From DATDAH01 sp963823495 (lineage in GTDB: Bacteria > Actinomycetota > Acidimicrobiia > Acidimicrobiales > DATDAH01): 64,000 nucleotides of DNA. Positions 1 to 9,463 of the stretch are shown here, one piece after another. The notes beneath the pieces are model-generated. The model ran no database searches. It was not told the origin of the DNA and saw only the letters and a list, made by a program, of their open reading frames with translations. Both the position numbers and the translations under genes were made by a program. Positions within the stretch are counted from its first letter, which is position 1. Every line of letters begins with the position of its first letter. The stretch spans positions 930,001-994,000 of the forward strand of contig CAWGLV010000001.1 in NCBI GenBank assembly GCA_963823495.1. Reading direction: 5' to 3'.

Positions 1-1133
1 ATCGAGCGGGTCGACGACAGCAGTTCCTTGAACACGATCTGGAGCTCCAGGCGGGCCAGGTTGGCGCCGAGGCAGTGGTGGGCCCCGCCGCCGCCGAAGG
101 CGATGTGTTCGTTGGGGTCCCGGGTGATGTCGAAGCGGAACGGGTCCTCGAACACGTCCTCGTCCCGGTTGGCCGAGATGTGGTACATCACCACCGAGTC
201 ACCTTCGGCGACGGGCTGGCCGCCGATCTCGGTGTCGCGCATCGCCGTGCGCCGGAAGTGGATCACCGGGGTGGCCCAGCGGAGGATCTCCTCGATGGCG
301 GAGTCCAGCAGTCCGGGGTTCTCCCGCAGCAACTGCATCTGGTCCGGGTTGTCGAGCAGGGCCAACAGACCGTGGCTGGTGGCGTTGCGGGTGGTCTCGT
401 TGCCGGCCACGGTCAGCACCAGGCAGAACGTCTCGAACTCGTGGGGGCCGAGGGCATCGCCCTCGACCTCGGTGATGAGCTTGGTGATGATGTCGTCCTG
501 GGGGTTGGCCCGTCGCTCATCGCCCAACCGGTTGAAGTAGACGTAGAGCTCGGCGGCCGCCGCGGTGGACTCCTCGAGGCTGCCGACGTACTCGGGGTCG
601 GAGTTCCCCACCAGGCGGTTGCTCCACTCGAACAGCTTCTGGCGATCCTCGAGTGGAACCCCCAGCAGCTCGCTGATCGCCATCAGGGGAAGCTCGGCGG
701 CCACGTCGGTGACGAAGTCGAAGGTGCCCTGGGTGACGGCCTTGGCCACCAGCTGACGGGTCAGCTCCCCGTAGTGCTGCTCGAAGCGGGTGACCATGCG
801 GGGGGTGAAGCCGCGGTTGACCAGCCGTCGCAGCCGCGTGTGGGCCGGCGGGTCGGTGTCGAGCATGGTCTGGAACGCGGCGCGGTTCGCCTCGTCGGGG
901 TCGGCCAACAGGACGCCCTTGGCTTCCGAGGAGAACAGCGTCGTGTCCCGGTTCACCTCGATGAGGTCGGCGTGCCGGGTGACCGCCCAGAAGTCCGGGA
1001 TGGGATGGCGCCCGTCGTCTCGACCGGGGTGGCGGAACACGGGTGCCTCGCGGCGCAGGAAGGTGAACTGGTCGTGGGGGACGTGGTCGGCCCAGACGTC
1101 CTCGTCGGTCAGGTCGATCTCCTCGAGCTTCAT
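1..1133 (-). CDS. cytochrome P450, C-terminus beyond window edge
   Basis: Haem-thiolate monooxygenase; 377 residues are visible from the ATG at 1133 and the frame is still open at base 1, so the last few dozen residues are missing. The oxygen-binding I-helix AGNETT is at about 243-248, the K-helix ExxR (EILR) at 282-285, and the haem loop FGGGGAHHCLG at 346-356 with the cysteine ligand at 354. It starts 14 bp after the stop of the next P450 and has AAAGGG upstream, so it is the third gene of a minus-strand operon with an amidohydrolase. The N-terminal half resembles bacterial CYP125/142-like enzymes acting on lipids, but the substrate cannot be read from sequence. Confidence 0.93.
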   Translation of the reverse strand, partial: MKLEEIDLTDEDVWADHVPHDQFTFLRREAPVFRHPGRDDGRHPIPDFWAVTRHADLIEVNRDTTLFSSEAKGVLLADPDEANRAAFQTMLDTDPPAHTRLRRLVNRGFTPRMVTRFEQHYGELTRQLVAKAVTQGTFDFVTDVAAELPLMAISELLGVPLEDRQKLFEWSNRLVGNSDPEYVGSLEESTAAAAELYVYFNRLGDERRANPQDDIITKLITEVEGDALGPHEFETFCLVLTVAGNETTRNATSHGLLALLDNPDQMQLLRENPGLLDSAIEEILRWATPVIHFRRTAMRDTEIGGQPVAEGDSVVMYHISANRDEDVFEDPFRFDITRDPNEHIAFGGGGAHHCLGANLARLELQIVFKELLSSTRS

Positions 1134-1147
1134 GGGGACCCTTTCGG

Positions 1148-2338
1148 TCAGTTCGGGACGACAGTGATGTCGGCGTGCTTGAGGCCGTAGACGAACGAGT
1201 TGGGGATGTCCACCACGGTCCCGTCGGCCGGACGCTCGAAGCGGTCGACCTTGGCGAGCAGCTCGGTGAACATGGTCTTGATCTCCAGGCGGGCCAAGGA
1301 GGCCCCCAGGCAGAAGTGCGTGCCGAACCCGAAGGCGATGTGGTTGTTGGGCTGCCGGGTCACGTCGAGGGTGTCGGCATCGGTGAAGTGGGCCTCGTCC
1401 CGGTTGGCCGAGGGATACATCAGCACCACCTGCTGGCCCTTGCGGATGGTCTGGCCGCCGATCTCGTGGTCCCGGTTGGCGACCCGGCACATGTTCAGGA
1501 TGGGGGTCACCCAGCGGATGAACTCCTCCACGGCGACGTCGAGATCGGCGCCGTCCTTGAGGATCTCCCATTGCCCCGGGTTCTCGGCCAGGGCGACGAT
1601 GATGCGGGCGATCACGGTGCGGGTGGTCTCGGCGCCGCCGTCGAGCAGCAGCAGTGAGTCGGAGATGACCTCGTCGACCCCGAAGTCCTGGTGCTTCAGG
1701 CCCCGCTGCTCGACGTCCACGTAGAGCGACATCACGTCGTCGGCGGGGCAGGTCTTCTTGGTCTCGAAGAGCTCGGCGCAGGCGCCGGCGAACTCGAAGG
1801 CGGCGGCGATCCCGTCCTCGTCGTGGTACCTCGGCCCGCCCCCGAGGTGGATGGTGCGTTCGGACCAGTCCATGAGCTGACGCCACGCCTCGTCGGGGAA
1901 GCCGATGAGGTACCCGATCATCTGGGCCGGCAGGGGGGCGGCGAGGTCGTCGACGACGTCGATGCGCCCCTTGGCCACGGCCCCGTCGACCAGCTCGGTC
2001 ACCGTCGCCCGGACGTGGTCCTCCCAGCGGGTGACCGCCCGCGGCGTGAAGCGGCGGGACACCAGGTTGCGGCGCTCCGCGTGCTTCGGGTCGTCCAGAC
2101 CGATGATCGAGGGGTCCGCCGGGATGTTGGGGCGGTAGCCGCCTTTGGCCCGGTCGGAGTTGATGAACACGTCCTTGCGCTTCTCGATCTCGACGATGTC
2201 GTCGTAGCGGGAGATGCCCCAGAGCTCATTGCCGGCGTCCCAGTAGGCCGGGGCGTTGGCCCGCAGCCAGGCGTAGTCGGGGTACGGGTCGTTGACGTAC
2301 CAGTCCCCGTCGAGGAGATCGAAGTCGCGATCGGCCAT
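1148..2338 (-). CDS. cytochrome P450
   Basis: Complete 396-residue soluble bacterial P450. GGAETT in the I helix lies at about 234-239, ExxR (EFIR) at 272-275 and the haem signature FGFGTHFCLG at 336-345 with cysteine 343. Length is normal for a class I bacterial P450, which needs separate ferredoxin and reductase partners; none is encoded in this window. It lies 12 bp after the amidohydrolase stop and 14 bp before the next P450, so the three are very probably cotranscribed. The two P450s are clearly different proteins rather than a recent duplication. Substrate unknown. Confidence 0.95.
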   Translation of the reverse strand: MADRDFDLLDGDWYVNDPYPDYAWLRANAPAYWDAGNELWGISRYDDIVEIEKRKDVFINSDRAKGGYRPNIPADPSIIGLDDPKHAERRNLVSRRFTPRAVTRWEDHVRATVTELVDGAVAKGRIDVVDDLAAPLPAQMIGYLIGFPDEAWRQLMDWSERTIHLGGGPRYHDEDGIAAAFEFAGACAELFETKKTCPADDVMSLYVDVEQRGLKHQDFGVDEVISDSLLLLDGGAETTRTVIARIIVALAENPGQWEILKDGADLDVAVEEFIRWVTPILNMCRVANRDHEIGGQTIRKGQQVVLMYPSANRDEAHFTDADTLDVTRQPNNHIAFGFGTHFCLGASLARLEIKTMFTELLAKVDRFERPADGTVVDIPNSFVYGLKHADITVVPN

Positions 2339-2350
2339 GAGACGGGAGAC

Positions 2351-4084
2351 TCAGCTGCGGACGAGGCGGCCCGGGCGGGCGCCGGTGTCGCCGCCGTCGC
2401 GTCGGGTGATCACGCCGTTGACCGCCGTGAGCACATAGCCGTCGGCTTCCTGGATCAGGCGGCGGCCGCCCGCGGGCAGGTCCCGGACCAGGCGGGGGGA
2501 GCGCAGGGTCAACGCCTCGTGGTCGATCACGTTGAGGTCGGCCCGCATGCCGACCTCGAGGGTGCCGCGGTCGGTCATGCCGTAGAGCTCGGCGGTGTCC
2601 TTGGTCTGCTTCTTGATCAGCCACTCCAGCGGGAGCTTCTCGCCGCGGCTGCGATCCCGGGCCCAGTGGGTCAGGGAGTAGGTGGGCAGCGAGGCGTCGC
2701 AGATCATCCCGCAGTGGGCTCCACCGTCGCCCAGGCCGAGCACGGCGGCCGGGTGCAGCAACTGCTCCCGGATGGCCTCGTGGTCCCGGTGGCTGTAGTT
2801 GAACAGCGGCAGCATCAGGAAGCCCTGGCCGTCGTCGTCGAGCATGCGGTCATAGATGAGGTCCTGGACGTCTCGGCCGGTCGCCTCGGCCAGGCCGCCG
2901 ATCGAGGTCTCGCGGGTGGGCTCGTAGTCCGGCGGGTCGCCCATGACGTAGAGGTCGTCGGCCATGGCGAGGAGGAAGGCGCCGATGCCGTCGAACAGCA
3001 CGCTCGGGTCGGCCGGGGCGTCCTCCTCGCCGAGGATGGCGGCCTTGGTGGCCGGGTCCTTCAGGGCCACGACCAGCTCGTCGAGGGGCAGGTCGGCCAG
3101 GGCCATGAAGGTCGGGCGCTTCTGGAACACATGGTTCGTCTGGAGCCCGGTGAGGAGGCCGAAGGGCCGGGATGCGACCTGCGGGCGGAGGTCCGCTCCG
3201 GCCTCGATGGCCTCCAGGGACAGGTCCATCAGCTCCCGCCACAGCTCGGGGTGCGGGTTCAGCTGGAGGAGGGCGAAGCTGACGGGACGATGGGTCTCGG
3301 CGGCCAGGCGACGCATCCAGTCGATCTCCTTGAAGGGATCGTTGCTGTCCATCCCGTCGATGGCGGCGGGGGCGAGCTCGAAGACGCCCTTGCCCGCCTC
3401 ACCCAGGGTCCGGCCGATGCCGAACAGCTCGTCCTCGGCCGCGAAGGTGCCCGGCACCGGCTCGCCGTCGATGGCGCGGTGGGCCAGCGTGCGGGAGGTC
3501 GAGAACCCCATCGCTCCGGCCTCGATGGCCTCCTTGACGATGGCCGCCATCGCCTCGATGTCCTCCGGGGTGGCGGGCTCGTTCTTGGCCCCCCGCTCGC
3601 CCATCACATACCCCCGGACCGCGCCGTGGGCGATCTGGGTCCCGATGTCGATGGCGAACCGGCGGCCCTCGAGCACGTCCAGGTACTCGGGGAAGCTCTC
3701 CCAGTCCCAGGTCATGCCCTCGGCGAGGGCGGTGCCGGGGATGTCCTCCACCCCCTCCATGAGCTGGATCAGCCATTCCTCCTGTCCCGGGTGCACCGGG
3801 GCGAAGCCGACGCCGCAGTTGCCCGCGACCACCGTGGTCACCCCGTGGCCGGCGGAGGGATCGAGCACGTCGTCCCAGGTGGCCTGACCGTCGTAGTGGG
3901 TGTGGATGTCGACGAAACCGGGCGTGACCAGCAGTCCTTCGGCGTCGACGGTCTCGGCGGCCTCACCGTCGATCCGGCCCCCGACGGCGACGATCCGGCC
4001 GTCCTTGACCGCGAGGTCACCCGTGCGGGCGTCGGCCCCCGTGCCGTCGATGATCGTCCCGTTGCGGATGACGAGGTCGTACAT
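2351..4084 (-). CDS. N-acyl-D-amino-acid deacylase-type amidohydrolase
   Basis: 577-residue metal-dependent hydrolase of the D-aminoacylase branch of the amidohydrolase superfamily. The N-terminal small beta domain begins MYDLVIRNGTIIDGTGAD and is followed by the metal-binding HTHYDGQATWD motif and VVAGNCGVGFAPV, both typical of this family. The ATG at 4084 has GGGGGA close upstream; longer in-frame starts lack a family match. It is the first gene of an operon with two P450s. Family members deacylate N-acyl-D-amino acids, but many actinobacterial paralogues have unknown substrates, so the reaction here is an inference from the family. Confidence 0.9.
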   Translation of the reverse strand: MYDLVIRNGTIIDGTGADARTGDLAVKDGRIVAVGGRIDGEAAETVDAEGLLVTPGFVDIHTHYDGQATWDDVLDPSAGHGVTTVVAGNCGVGFAPVHPGQEEWLIQLMEGVEDIPGTALAEGMTWDWESFPEYLDVLEGRRFAIDIGTQIAHGAVRGYVMGERGAKNEPATPEDIEAMAAIVKEAIEAGAMGFSTSRTLAHRAIDGEPVPGTFAAEDELFGIGRTLGEAGKGVFELAPAAIDGMDSNDPFKEIDWMRRLAAETHRPVSFALLQLNPHPELWRELMDLSLEAIEAGADLRPQVASRPFGLLTGLQTNHVFQKRPTFMALADLPLDELVVALKDPATKAAILGEEDAPADPSVLFDGIGAFLLAMADDLYVMGDPPDYEPTRETSIGGLAEATGRDVQDLIYDRMLDDDGQGFLMLPLFNYSHRDHEAIREQLLHPAAVLGLGDGGAHCGMICDASLPTYSLTHWARDRSRGEKLPLEWLIKKQTKDTAELYGMTDRGTLEVGMRADLNVIDHEALTLRSPRLVRDLPAGGRRLIQEADGYVLTAVNGVITRRDGGDTGARPGRLVRS

Positions 4085-4153
4085 GGCGTTTCCCCCGAAG
4101 TAGAACGCGTTCCAGTCCCGCCAGCTTAGGCGCCGACCCCAGGGGTGGCGGCA

Positions 4154-4181
4154 GTCGGGGCCCGCCGACGCGGGCCCCGAC
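4154..4181 (-). terminator. strong hairpin terminator after the DUF4282 gene
   Basis: Perfect 12-bp inverted repeat (arms 4154-4165 and 4170-4181) with a CGAC loop, starting 3 bp past the stop of the DUF4282 gene. There is no U-tract, as is common for actinobacterial hairpin terminators. It would insulate the downstream amidohydrolase-P450 operon, whose start is 70 bp further on. Confidence 0.75.
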
Positions 4182-4184
4182 CGC

Positions 4185-4649
4185 TCAGAAGGTCGGCGGT
4201 TGTTGCCCGGGCTGCCCACCCTGGCGCTCGACGAGGAGTGAGGTGTTCTGTGCCGTGCGGATGAGGGCGATGAACACCTCGATGATCACCCGGCCGTAGA
4301 CGACCCCCAGGAACCACACGACCGGCGCCAGCAGCACGAAGATGAACGCGCCGGCGTTGTCGCTCAGCCCGGCGAGGCCCGCGATCAGCAGGATCAGCCC
4401 GTAGAACGTGGCCATGATGATCCACAGGATGTAGAGGACCTTGACCACCGACGGGGTCACGAAATGGCGGAAGTCGAGGTCGAAGAGCTTCTTCCAGAAG
4501 CTCAGCTCCGCCGTGCTGGTCACAGGAGCAAAGGCCGGTGCCGGCTGTGGTGTCGGCTGGCCTCCGAACCCGCCGCCGGGGGGCGGTGGGGTGCCGCCGG
4601 GAGGGGGCGGTGGGGTGCCGCCGGGCGGCGGTGGTGGGGTCGTGCTCAT
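4185..4649 (-). CDS. DUF4282 family membrane protein
   Basis: 154 residues. A Pro/Gly-rich cytoplasmic N-terminus (repeated PPPPPGGT, about 1-40) is followed by the DUF4282-type segment WKKLFDLDFRHFVTP and two hydrophobic stretches at about 68-95 and 100-130, giving a small two-helix inner-membrane protein. The family is uncharacterised. Its start (ATG 4649, GGAG upstream) is divergent from the FtsX-type permease. A perfect hairpin immediately follows its stop, so it is probably monocistronic. No function can be assigned. Confidence 0.85.
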   Translation of the reverse strand: MSTTPPPPPGGTPPPPPGGTPPPPGGGFGGQPTPQPAPAFAPVTSTAELSFWKKLFDLDFRHFVTPSVVKVLYILWIIMATFYGLILLIAGLAGLSDNAGAFIFVLLAPVVWFLGVVYGRVIIEVFIALIRTAQNTSLLVERQGGQPGQQPPTF

Positions 4650-4812
4650 GGTCGGGACTCCTGGTGGGGTAGCGGTCGGTCCGACAGTAGACCCGCGACG
4701 GGTCGCCGACGTGCCGAGGACCTGGCCCGCCGCGTCGGGCGAGGCTCACCACCCGGTGGCCGAGGGTGCTGGCACCCTTGCCGGCGCCTGCCGGGGACGG
4801 TTGGCTGGGCCC

Positions 4813-7138
4813 ATGGGAGCCGTCGGCTATCGCGTCTGGCGCGGCCTTCGCGCCGATTCGAGGGCGGCGGTGGGGTTGGCCGTGGCGGTCGCGATCATCG
4901 GTGGGGTCACCCTCACCCTGGTCGCGGGCGCGCTGCGCACCACGACCTCCCCCGACCGGTACGCCGCCGCCAGGGGGGACCGCTACGACACGGCGATGGA
5001 ACAGAGCCAGGGCGACCCGCTCACGGCGCAGGTCGAGGCGTTGCCCACGGTCGCGGACGTGGCCTCGGCCACGTTCCTGTTTGCCGGGTTCCTGGGCGAT
5101 GACGGCGCGCCGATCGACCGGGCGATCGTCTTCGCCGGGGAACCGGACGCATTCGGCGCGGAGCTCGTGGCCGGCCGGCTTCCCGATCCCGACGCCCCGC
5201 ACGAGTTCGCGGCATCGCCGGACTTCCTGGACCTCACCGGGGCGGAGCTCGGTGACCGCTTCCCGTTCATCTCGATCAGCGCGGCGGCCGCTGCGGAGTT
5301 CGGCTTCGACGAGTCCGAGCCCGACGGTCCGAGTTTCGACGCCACGCTGGTCGGTGTCGTCGAGTCCCCGTCGGTCGATCTGCAGGACGAGTACGTCGGG
5401 ACGGTCTTCCCCCTCTCCCTGCTCGAGGAAGGCTCGATCGGCGTGTCCGCCACCGAGTCCCTGGTCGCGCTGGTGGACGGAGCTGACATCGGTGACCTCC
5501 GGGAGCAGCTCGACACCCTGCCCGCCGGTGCGGATCTGACCCTCGATCCGGCCGAGTGGGTCGACAGCCAGTTGCGCCGAGCGGTGGCCACGCAGGCCAA
5601 CGCCCTCTGGGTCGTGGCCGCGATCGTTGCCGTCGCCGGCCTGGTCGTCGTCGGCCAGGTCGCGACCCGCGGCGCCCGGCCGGCCGACGACCAGACTCGA
5701 TCCCTGTCCGCGATCGGGCTGACCCACGCGCAGCAGCTCGCCGAGATCCTGGGGCGGTTGGCGGTTCCGGCCGTCGTGGGGGCGATCGTGGCCTCGGGTG
5801 GGGCGGTGGTCCTGTCGGGCACCTTCCCCCTCGGTTTCGTCTCGGCGCTCGAGCCGACGCCCGGGGTCCACGTCGAGCCCGTCGTGCACCTGCTCGGTGT
5901 CGTCGTGCTGGTCGTCGGGCTCGTCGCCTGGGTCGGGATCTCGCTCTCGTCGTGGGCCGGGAGCCGTCGCCGTCCGCGCCCTCGGTCGGTCGTCGAGGCG
6001 GTCGTCCCCCGAGTGGCGCGGCTCCAGCCGGCCATGGGACTGCGGTTCGCCTTCGCTCGCCACCCCCGCGACGCCGGGTCCATCAGCACCCCGGTGGTGG
6101 GGCTCTTCGCGCTCCTCGCGCTGTTCGTGGCGGCGGCCACCTTCGCCGACAGCACGGACACGTTGTTGGACGACCCCGCTGGCCAGGGGGTGACCTATGA
6201 CTTGGGTGTCGGCCAGGGCGGCGGCGCCGTGCCCGCCGAGGCGGCGGCGACGATCGCGGCGGATCCCGGTGTCGACTCGCTGAGCCTCTTGGGCAACATC
6301 CGGGTCAGCGAAGGCGGCACGGGCCTGGACCTGACCGGCTATGAGTCGGTGTCGGGCGATCTCGCCGTCCACGTGCTCGAGGGTGTCGTGCCGACCACCG
6401 ATGACCAACTCGCCCTGGGGGCCACCTCGGCCGGTGACCTGGGCGTCGGCGTGGGCGACTCGCTCACGGTCGCAGGCTGCGACGGGGGAGCACCGCCTCG
6501 ATGTGGTGGGAATCGTGGTCGTCCCCGGCGTCGAGGGGGGCGACGGACTGGGCGAGGGCGGCCTGGTCACCTCCGACACCTTCGGCTCGCTCGATGACGG
6601 GGCCGCGCTCTCGACGGCCGCGATCGCCCTGCGGCCCGGCGCCGATGCCGAAGCGGTCCGCTCCCGACTGAGCGACGCCATCGGCCTCGCGCTCGGGCGG
6701 CCCGAGGTCCCGGGGGTCATCGCCAACCTCGGGCGCGTGCGCTCGGCGCCCTACCTGGTGGCCGGGATCCTGGGGGCCCTTGCCCTGGTGAGCCTCGCCA
6801 ACCTGATGCTCGTGGCGCTCCGGCACCGGCGTCGCGAGATCGCCGTCCTCCTGGCCTCGGGGGCCGACCGTCGATGGATCGGTGGCGTCGTCCACTGGCA
6901 TGCCGTTGCCTTCACCGTCGTGGTCGCCGGCCTGTCCGTGCCCTTCGGCATCGCCCTCGGTCGACTCGTGTTCCGCCTGGCCGTCGCCGACCGCATCGGC
7001 GTTGCGAGGGACACCTTCGTCCCGGGGGTGCGCCTGCTCGCGGCGCTGGCGGTGCTGATCCTGGTGGCCGACGGCGTGGCCCAGTTCGCGGTCCGTCGGG
7101 GCCGGGTCTCGGTGGCCCGGCAGTTGGCTGCGGAGTGA
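4813..7138 (+). CDS. FtsX-like ABC transporter permease, frameshifted
   Basis: Large integral membrane permease of the MacB/FtsX type: an N-terminal helix (VGLAVAVAIIGGVTLTLVAG), an extracytoplasmic domain, a first group of helices around codons 260-400, a second soluble domain, then a final FtsX domain ending near 7138. The reading frame is broken: frame 1 runs to about 6490, and the conserved C-terminal half (DGEHRLDVVGIVVVPG onward) continues in frame 2. Removing one G from the five-G run at 6484-6488 joins them exactly as CDGEHRLD. No partner ATPase is adjacent. Family members move lipids or lipoproteins or control cell-wall hydrolases. Sequencing error is the likeliest cause; a genuine pseudogene is the alternative. 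Confidence 0.85.
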
Positions 7139-7168
7139 GCGACGACGCCGGGTCGACAGGCCGACGAG

Positions 7169-8077
7169 CTAGGCCCTGATCACCTCGCGGCCGTAGACCT
7201 CGATGCCGGCCAGGGCAGAGGCGAGGTCGTCGCCGACGGCGCCGGCGCCGACCCAGGTCACGCCGATGGCCTCCAGGGCCGCGATCTGAGCGGCGTGATG
7301 GCCGGGGTCGAAGTCCGCGCCACCGGGGGTCCCCCCGCCGACCACGCCGAAGTGCACGTCGAGGGGGTCCCGGCCCGCATCCCGGGCCCAGCCGGCCAGC
7401 TCGTCGAGCAACGGCGCCAGGTCGTCGGGGGTCCAGATCGACGGGGTGCGCACGACCCGGTTGGCCTGCGGCGGGTTGGCGAAGGGCATCCAACCCTGGG
7501 CGTGGGCCACCGCCCGCCGTCGGGCTGCGGCGCTGTTGCCCCCGATCCAGATGGGGGGCGGCTGCTGGACCGGGGTCGGCACGAGCTGGTTGCCGGCGGC
7601 GGAGAAGTGGCGGCCCTCATAGGTGACCGGGTCGCCTGGCCAACTCATGGCCAGCACCTCGAGAGCCTCGTCGAAGAGCTCGTTGCGCTCGTCGAAGTCG
7701 ACGCCGAGGGCCCGGAACTCCGACTTCAGGTAGCCGGCCGCCGCTCCGAGGATCACCCGGCCGCCCGACAGCGAGTCCAGGGTGGCCACCGTCTTGGCCA
7801 ACAGGAACGGGTTCCGGTACGCGGCCACGGTGATGTTGGTCAGCAGGCGCAGGCGCACCGTGGCCGCCGCGGCCCACGTGAGGGCGATGAAGGGGTCCAG
7901 CGCGTCGTGGCCGCCGGCGTTCAACCACCGGTCCGAGGGCATCGGGTGCTCGGTGAAGGCCAAGGCGTCGAAACCGGCGGCCTCCGCGACCCGGGCGATC
8001 TCGGCGACGGCCGCGCCGGTGAACAGCTCCGGGGGCGCGGGGTGGTGCAGGAGCGGATAGGTCAGGCTGAACCGCAT
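7169..8077 (-). CDS. LLM-class (F420-dependent type) oxidoreductase
   Basis: 302-residue luciferase-like TIM-barrel protein. Typical family segments are FDALAFTEHPMPSDRW near the N-terminus, LRLLTNITVAAYRNPFLLAK, GRVILGAAAGYLKSEF and IWIGGNSAAARRRA. In actinobacteria such proteins usually use F420H2 rather than FMNH2, but that is family knowledge. The ATG at 8077 is preferred because it begins the first beta strand (MRFSLTYP); an upstream start would overlap the divergent sulfotransferase. It converges on the permease with 30 bp between stops. Substrate unknown. Confidence 0.9.
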   Translation of the reverse strand: MRFSLTYPLLHHPAPPELFTGAAVAEIARVAEAAGFDALAFTEHPMPSDRWLNAGGHDALDPFIALTWAAAATVRLRLLTNITVAAYRNPFLLAKTVATLDSLSGGRVILGAAAGYLKSEFRALGVDFDERNELFDEALEVLAMSWPGDPVTYEGRHFSAAGNQLVPTPVQQPPPIWIGGNSAAARRRAVAHAQGWMPFANPPQANRVVRTPSIWTPDDLAPLLDELAGWARDAGRDPLDVHFGVVGGGTPGGADFDPGHHAAQIAALEAIGVTWVGAGAVGDDLASALAGIEVYGREVIRA

Positions 8078-8112
8078 AGGTCGGCCATGATCACACGGAA
8101 GGAGGGCCAGCG

Positions 8113-9357
8113 ATGACGGATCGTCCACCCGAGGTCTTCCTCGACGACCTCGCCGCGCCGGTGTTCTCGTCGGACGTCCAGGAGATCCTCGACTCGGTGG
8201 CGCCCATGGCCGCCGAGCTCCGGCTGGTGCCCGACGAGCTGAAGGCCGCAGCCGTCGAGGTCGAAGGGGTCGACGACTTCGGGGACGACCACTACGAGGA
8301 GGCGCTCGCCGTCCTCTGCCGGGCCCTGACCGAGGACGTGGAGCTGTCGGCGATGGGGATGGTGTCCCAGCACACCCTGCTCGTCCAGCTCCTGCGCAAC
8401 CGCCTCCGGGTCCAGCGGGAGCTGACCCGTCATCCCGAGATCCGGGACATCGAGATCGAGGCCCCGATCATCGTGGCGGGACTGCCCCGGACCGGGACGA
8501 CGCACCTGCACAACCTGATGTCGGCCGACCCGGCCCTGCGGTCCCTCCCGTACTGGGAGTCCCTGGAGCCGGTGCCTGCCGACGAGGAGCGGGGCATCGA
8601 CCCCGATCCCCGCCGCGAGCGGTGTGCGCTCGCCCTCGGGTTCATGGACGACGCCATGCCGTACTTCAAGCGCATGCACGAGATGACCACCGACCACGTG
8701 CACGAGGAGATCCAGCTCCTGGCTCTGGACTTCAACACGATGCTCTTCGAGAGCGTGGTGCCGCTGCCCAGCTACCAGGCGTGGTGGAAGGCCAGCGACC
8801 AGACGGCGAGCTATCGGTACCTGAAGGACGTGCTGCGGGTGCTCACCCACGAGCGGGGTGGGGACCGCTGGGTGCTCAAGTCGCCCCAGCACCTGAGCTG
8901 TTTCCCCGTGTTGGCCGAGGTGTTCTCCGACGCGACCTTCGTCGTCACCCACCGGGACCCCGCGGCGGTGACCCTCTCGATGGCCACGATGGTCGCGTAC
9001 TCGTGCCGGATGAACCTGGCCCACCCGGACCCTCTGGTCATCGGTTCCTACTGGAGGAACCGGGTCCGGGACCTGCTGGCGGACTGCGTGCGTGATCGGG
9101 AGGCCCTGCCCGCGGCTCAGACCCTCGATGTCCGCTTCGACGACTTCATGGCCGACGACATGGCCATGGTCGAACGCATCTACGCCCTGGCCGGTCAACC
9201 CTGGACCGGCAGCGTCGAGGCCTCGTTGGCGGCCTACCTGGCCGAGCACCCCCGGGGCCGCCACGGCGGCGTCCACTACGACCTCGACGTCCTCGGCCTC
9301 GACCGGGCCGACCTCGAGTCGTCCCTTGCCTTCTACACCGACCGCTTCCTCACCTGA
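8113..9357 (+). CDS. sulfotransferase family protein
   Basis: 414 residues. The PAPS 5'-phosphosulfate loop appears as VAGLPRTGTTHLHNLM at about 118-133, and the 3'-phosphate-binding region as WVLKSPQHL ... FVVTHRDPAAVTLS at about 255-300. Length and the N-terminal helical extension fit the actinobacterial Sulfotransfer_3-type group. The ATG at 8113 has GGAGGG seven bases upstream. It would transfer sulfate from PAPS to an alcohol or lipid acceptor; the acceptor is unknown. It is divergent from the LLM oxidoreductase, with only 35 bp between start codons, so the two promoters must overlap. Confidence 0.9.
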   Translation: MTDRPPEVFLDDLAAPVFSSDVQEILDSVAPMAAELRLVPDELKAAAVEVEGVDDFGDDHYEEALAVLCRALTEDVELSAMGMVSQHTLLVQLLRNRLRVQRELTRHPEIRDIEIEAPIIVAGLPRTGTTHLHNLMSADPALRSLPYWESLEPVPADEERGIDPDPRRERCALALGFMDDAMPYFKRMHEMTTDHVHEEIQLLALDFNTMLFESVVPLPSYQAWWKASDQTASYRYLKDVLRVLTHERGGDRWVLKSPQHLSCFPVLAEVFSDATFVVTHRDPAAVTLSMATMVAYSCRMNLAHPDPLVIGSYWRNRVRDLLADCVRDREALPAAQTLDVRFDDFMADDMAMVERIYALAGQPWTGSVEASLAAYLAEHPRGRHGGVHYDLDVLGLDRADLESSLAFYTDRFLT

Positions 9358-9370
9358 CCCCTGTCGTTCT

Positions 9371-9410
9371 GGTGACGGAACATGTCGCCTGGCGCGTATG
9401 TCTCGTCACC
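9371..9410. other. 7-bp inverted repeat upstream of the cyclase/AAA gene
   Basis: GGTGACG at 9371-9377 is repeated inverted as CGTCACC at 9404-9410, with 26 bp between, in the short gap between the sulfotransferase and the cyclase gene. It could be a weak terminator or an operator; nothing else supports a choice. Confidence 0.25.
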
Positions 9411-9463
9411 GGAACGGGTGAGTGGCGGGGGATCGCTTAGCGTCGGGGGCGGAAGGGGGGCCC

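Noticed and set aside
1691..4129. Long plus-strand open frame opposite the amidohydrolase and second P450
   Set aside because: Both minus-strand genes have full catalytic motifs and natural lengths; the plus frame is Gly/Val/Asp-rich without motifs.
6470..6500. Programmed ribosomal frameshift in the permease gene
   Set aside because: There is no slippery heptamer, downstream stem or internal ribosome site, and two other genes show the same kind of G-run indel.
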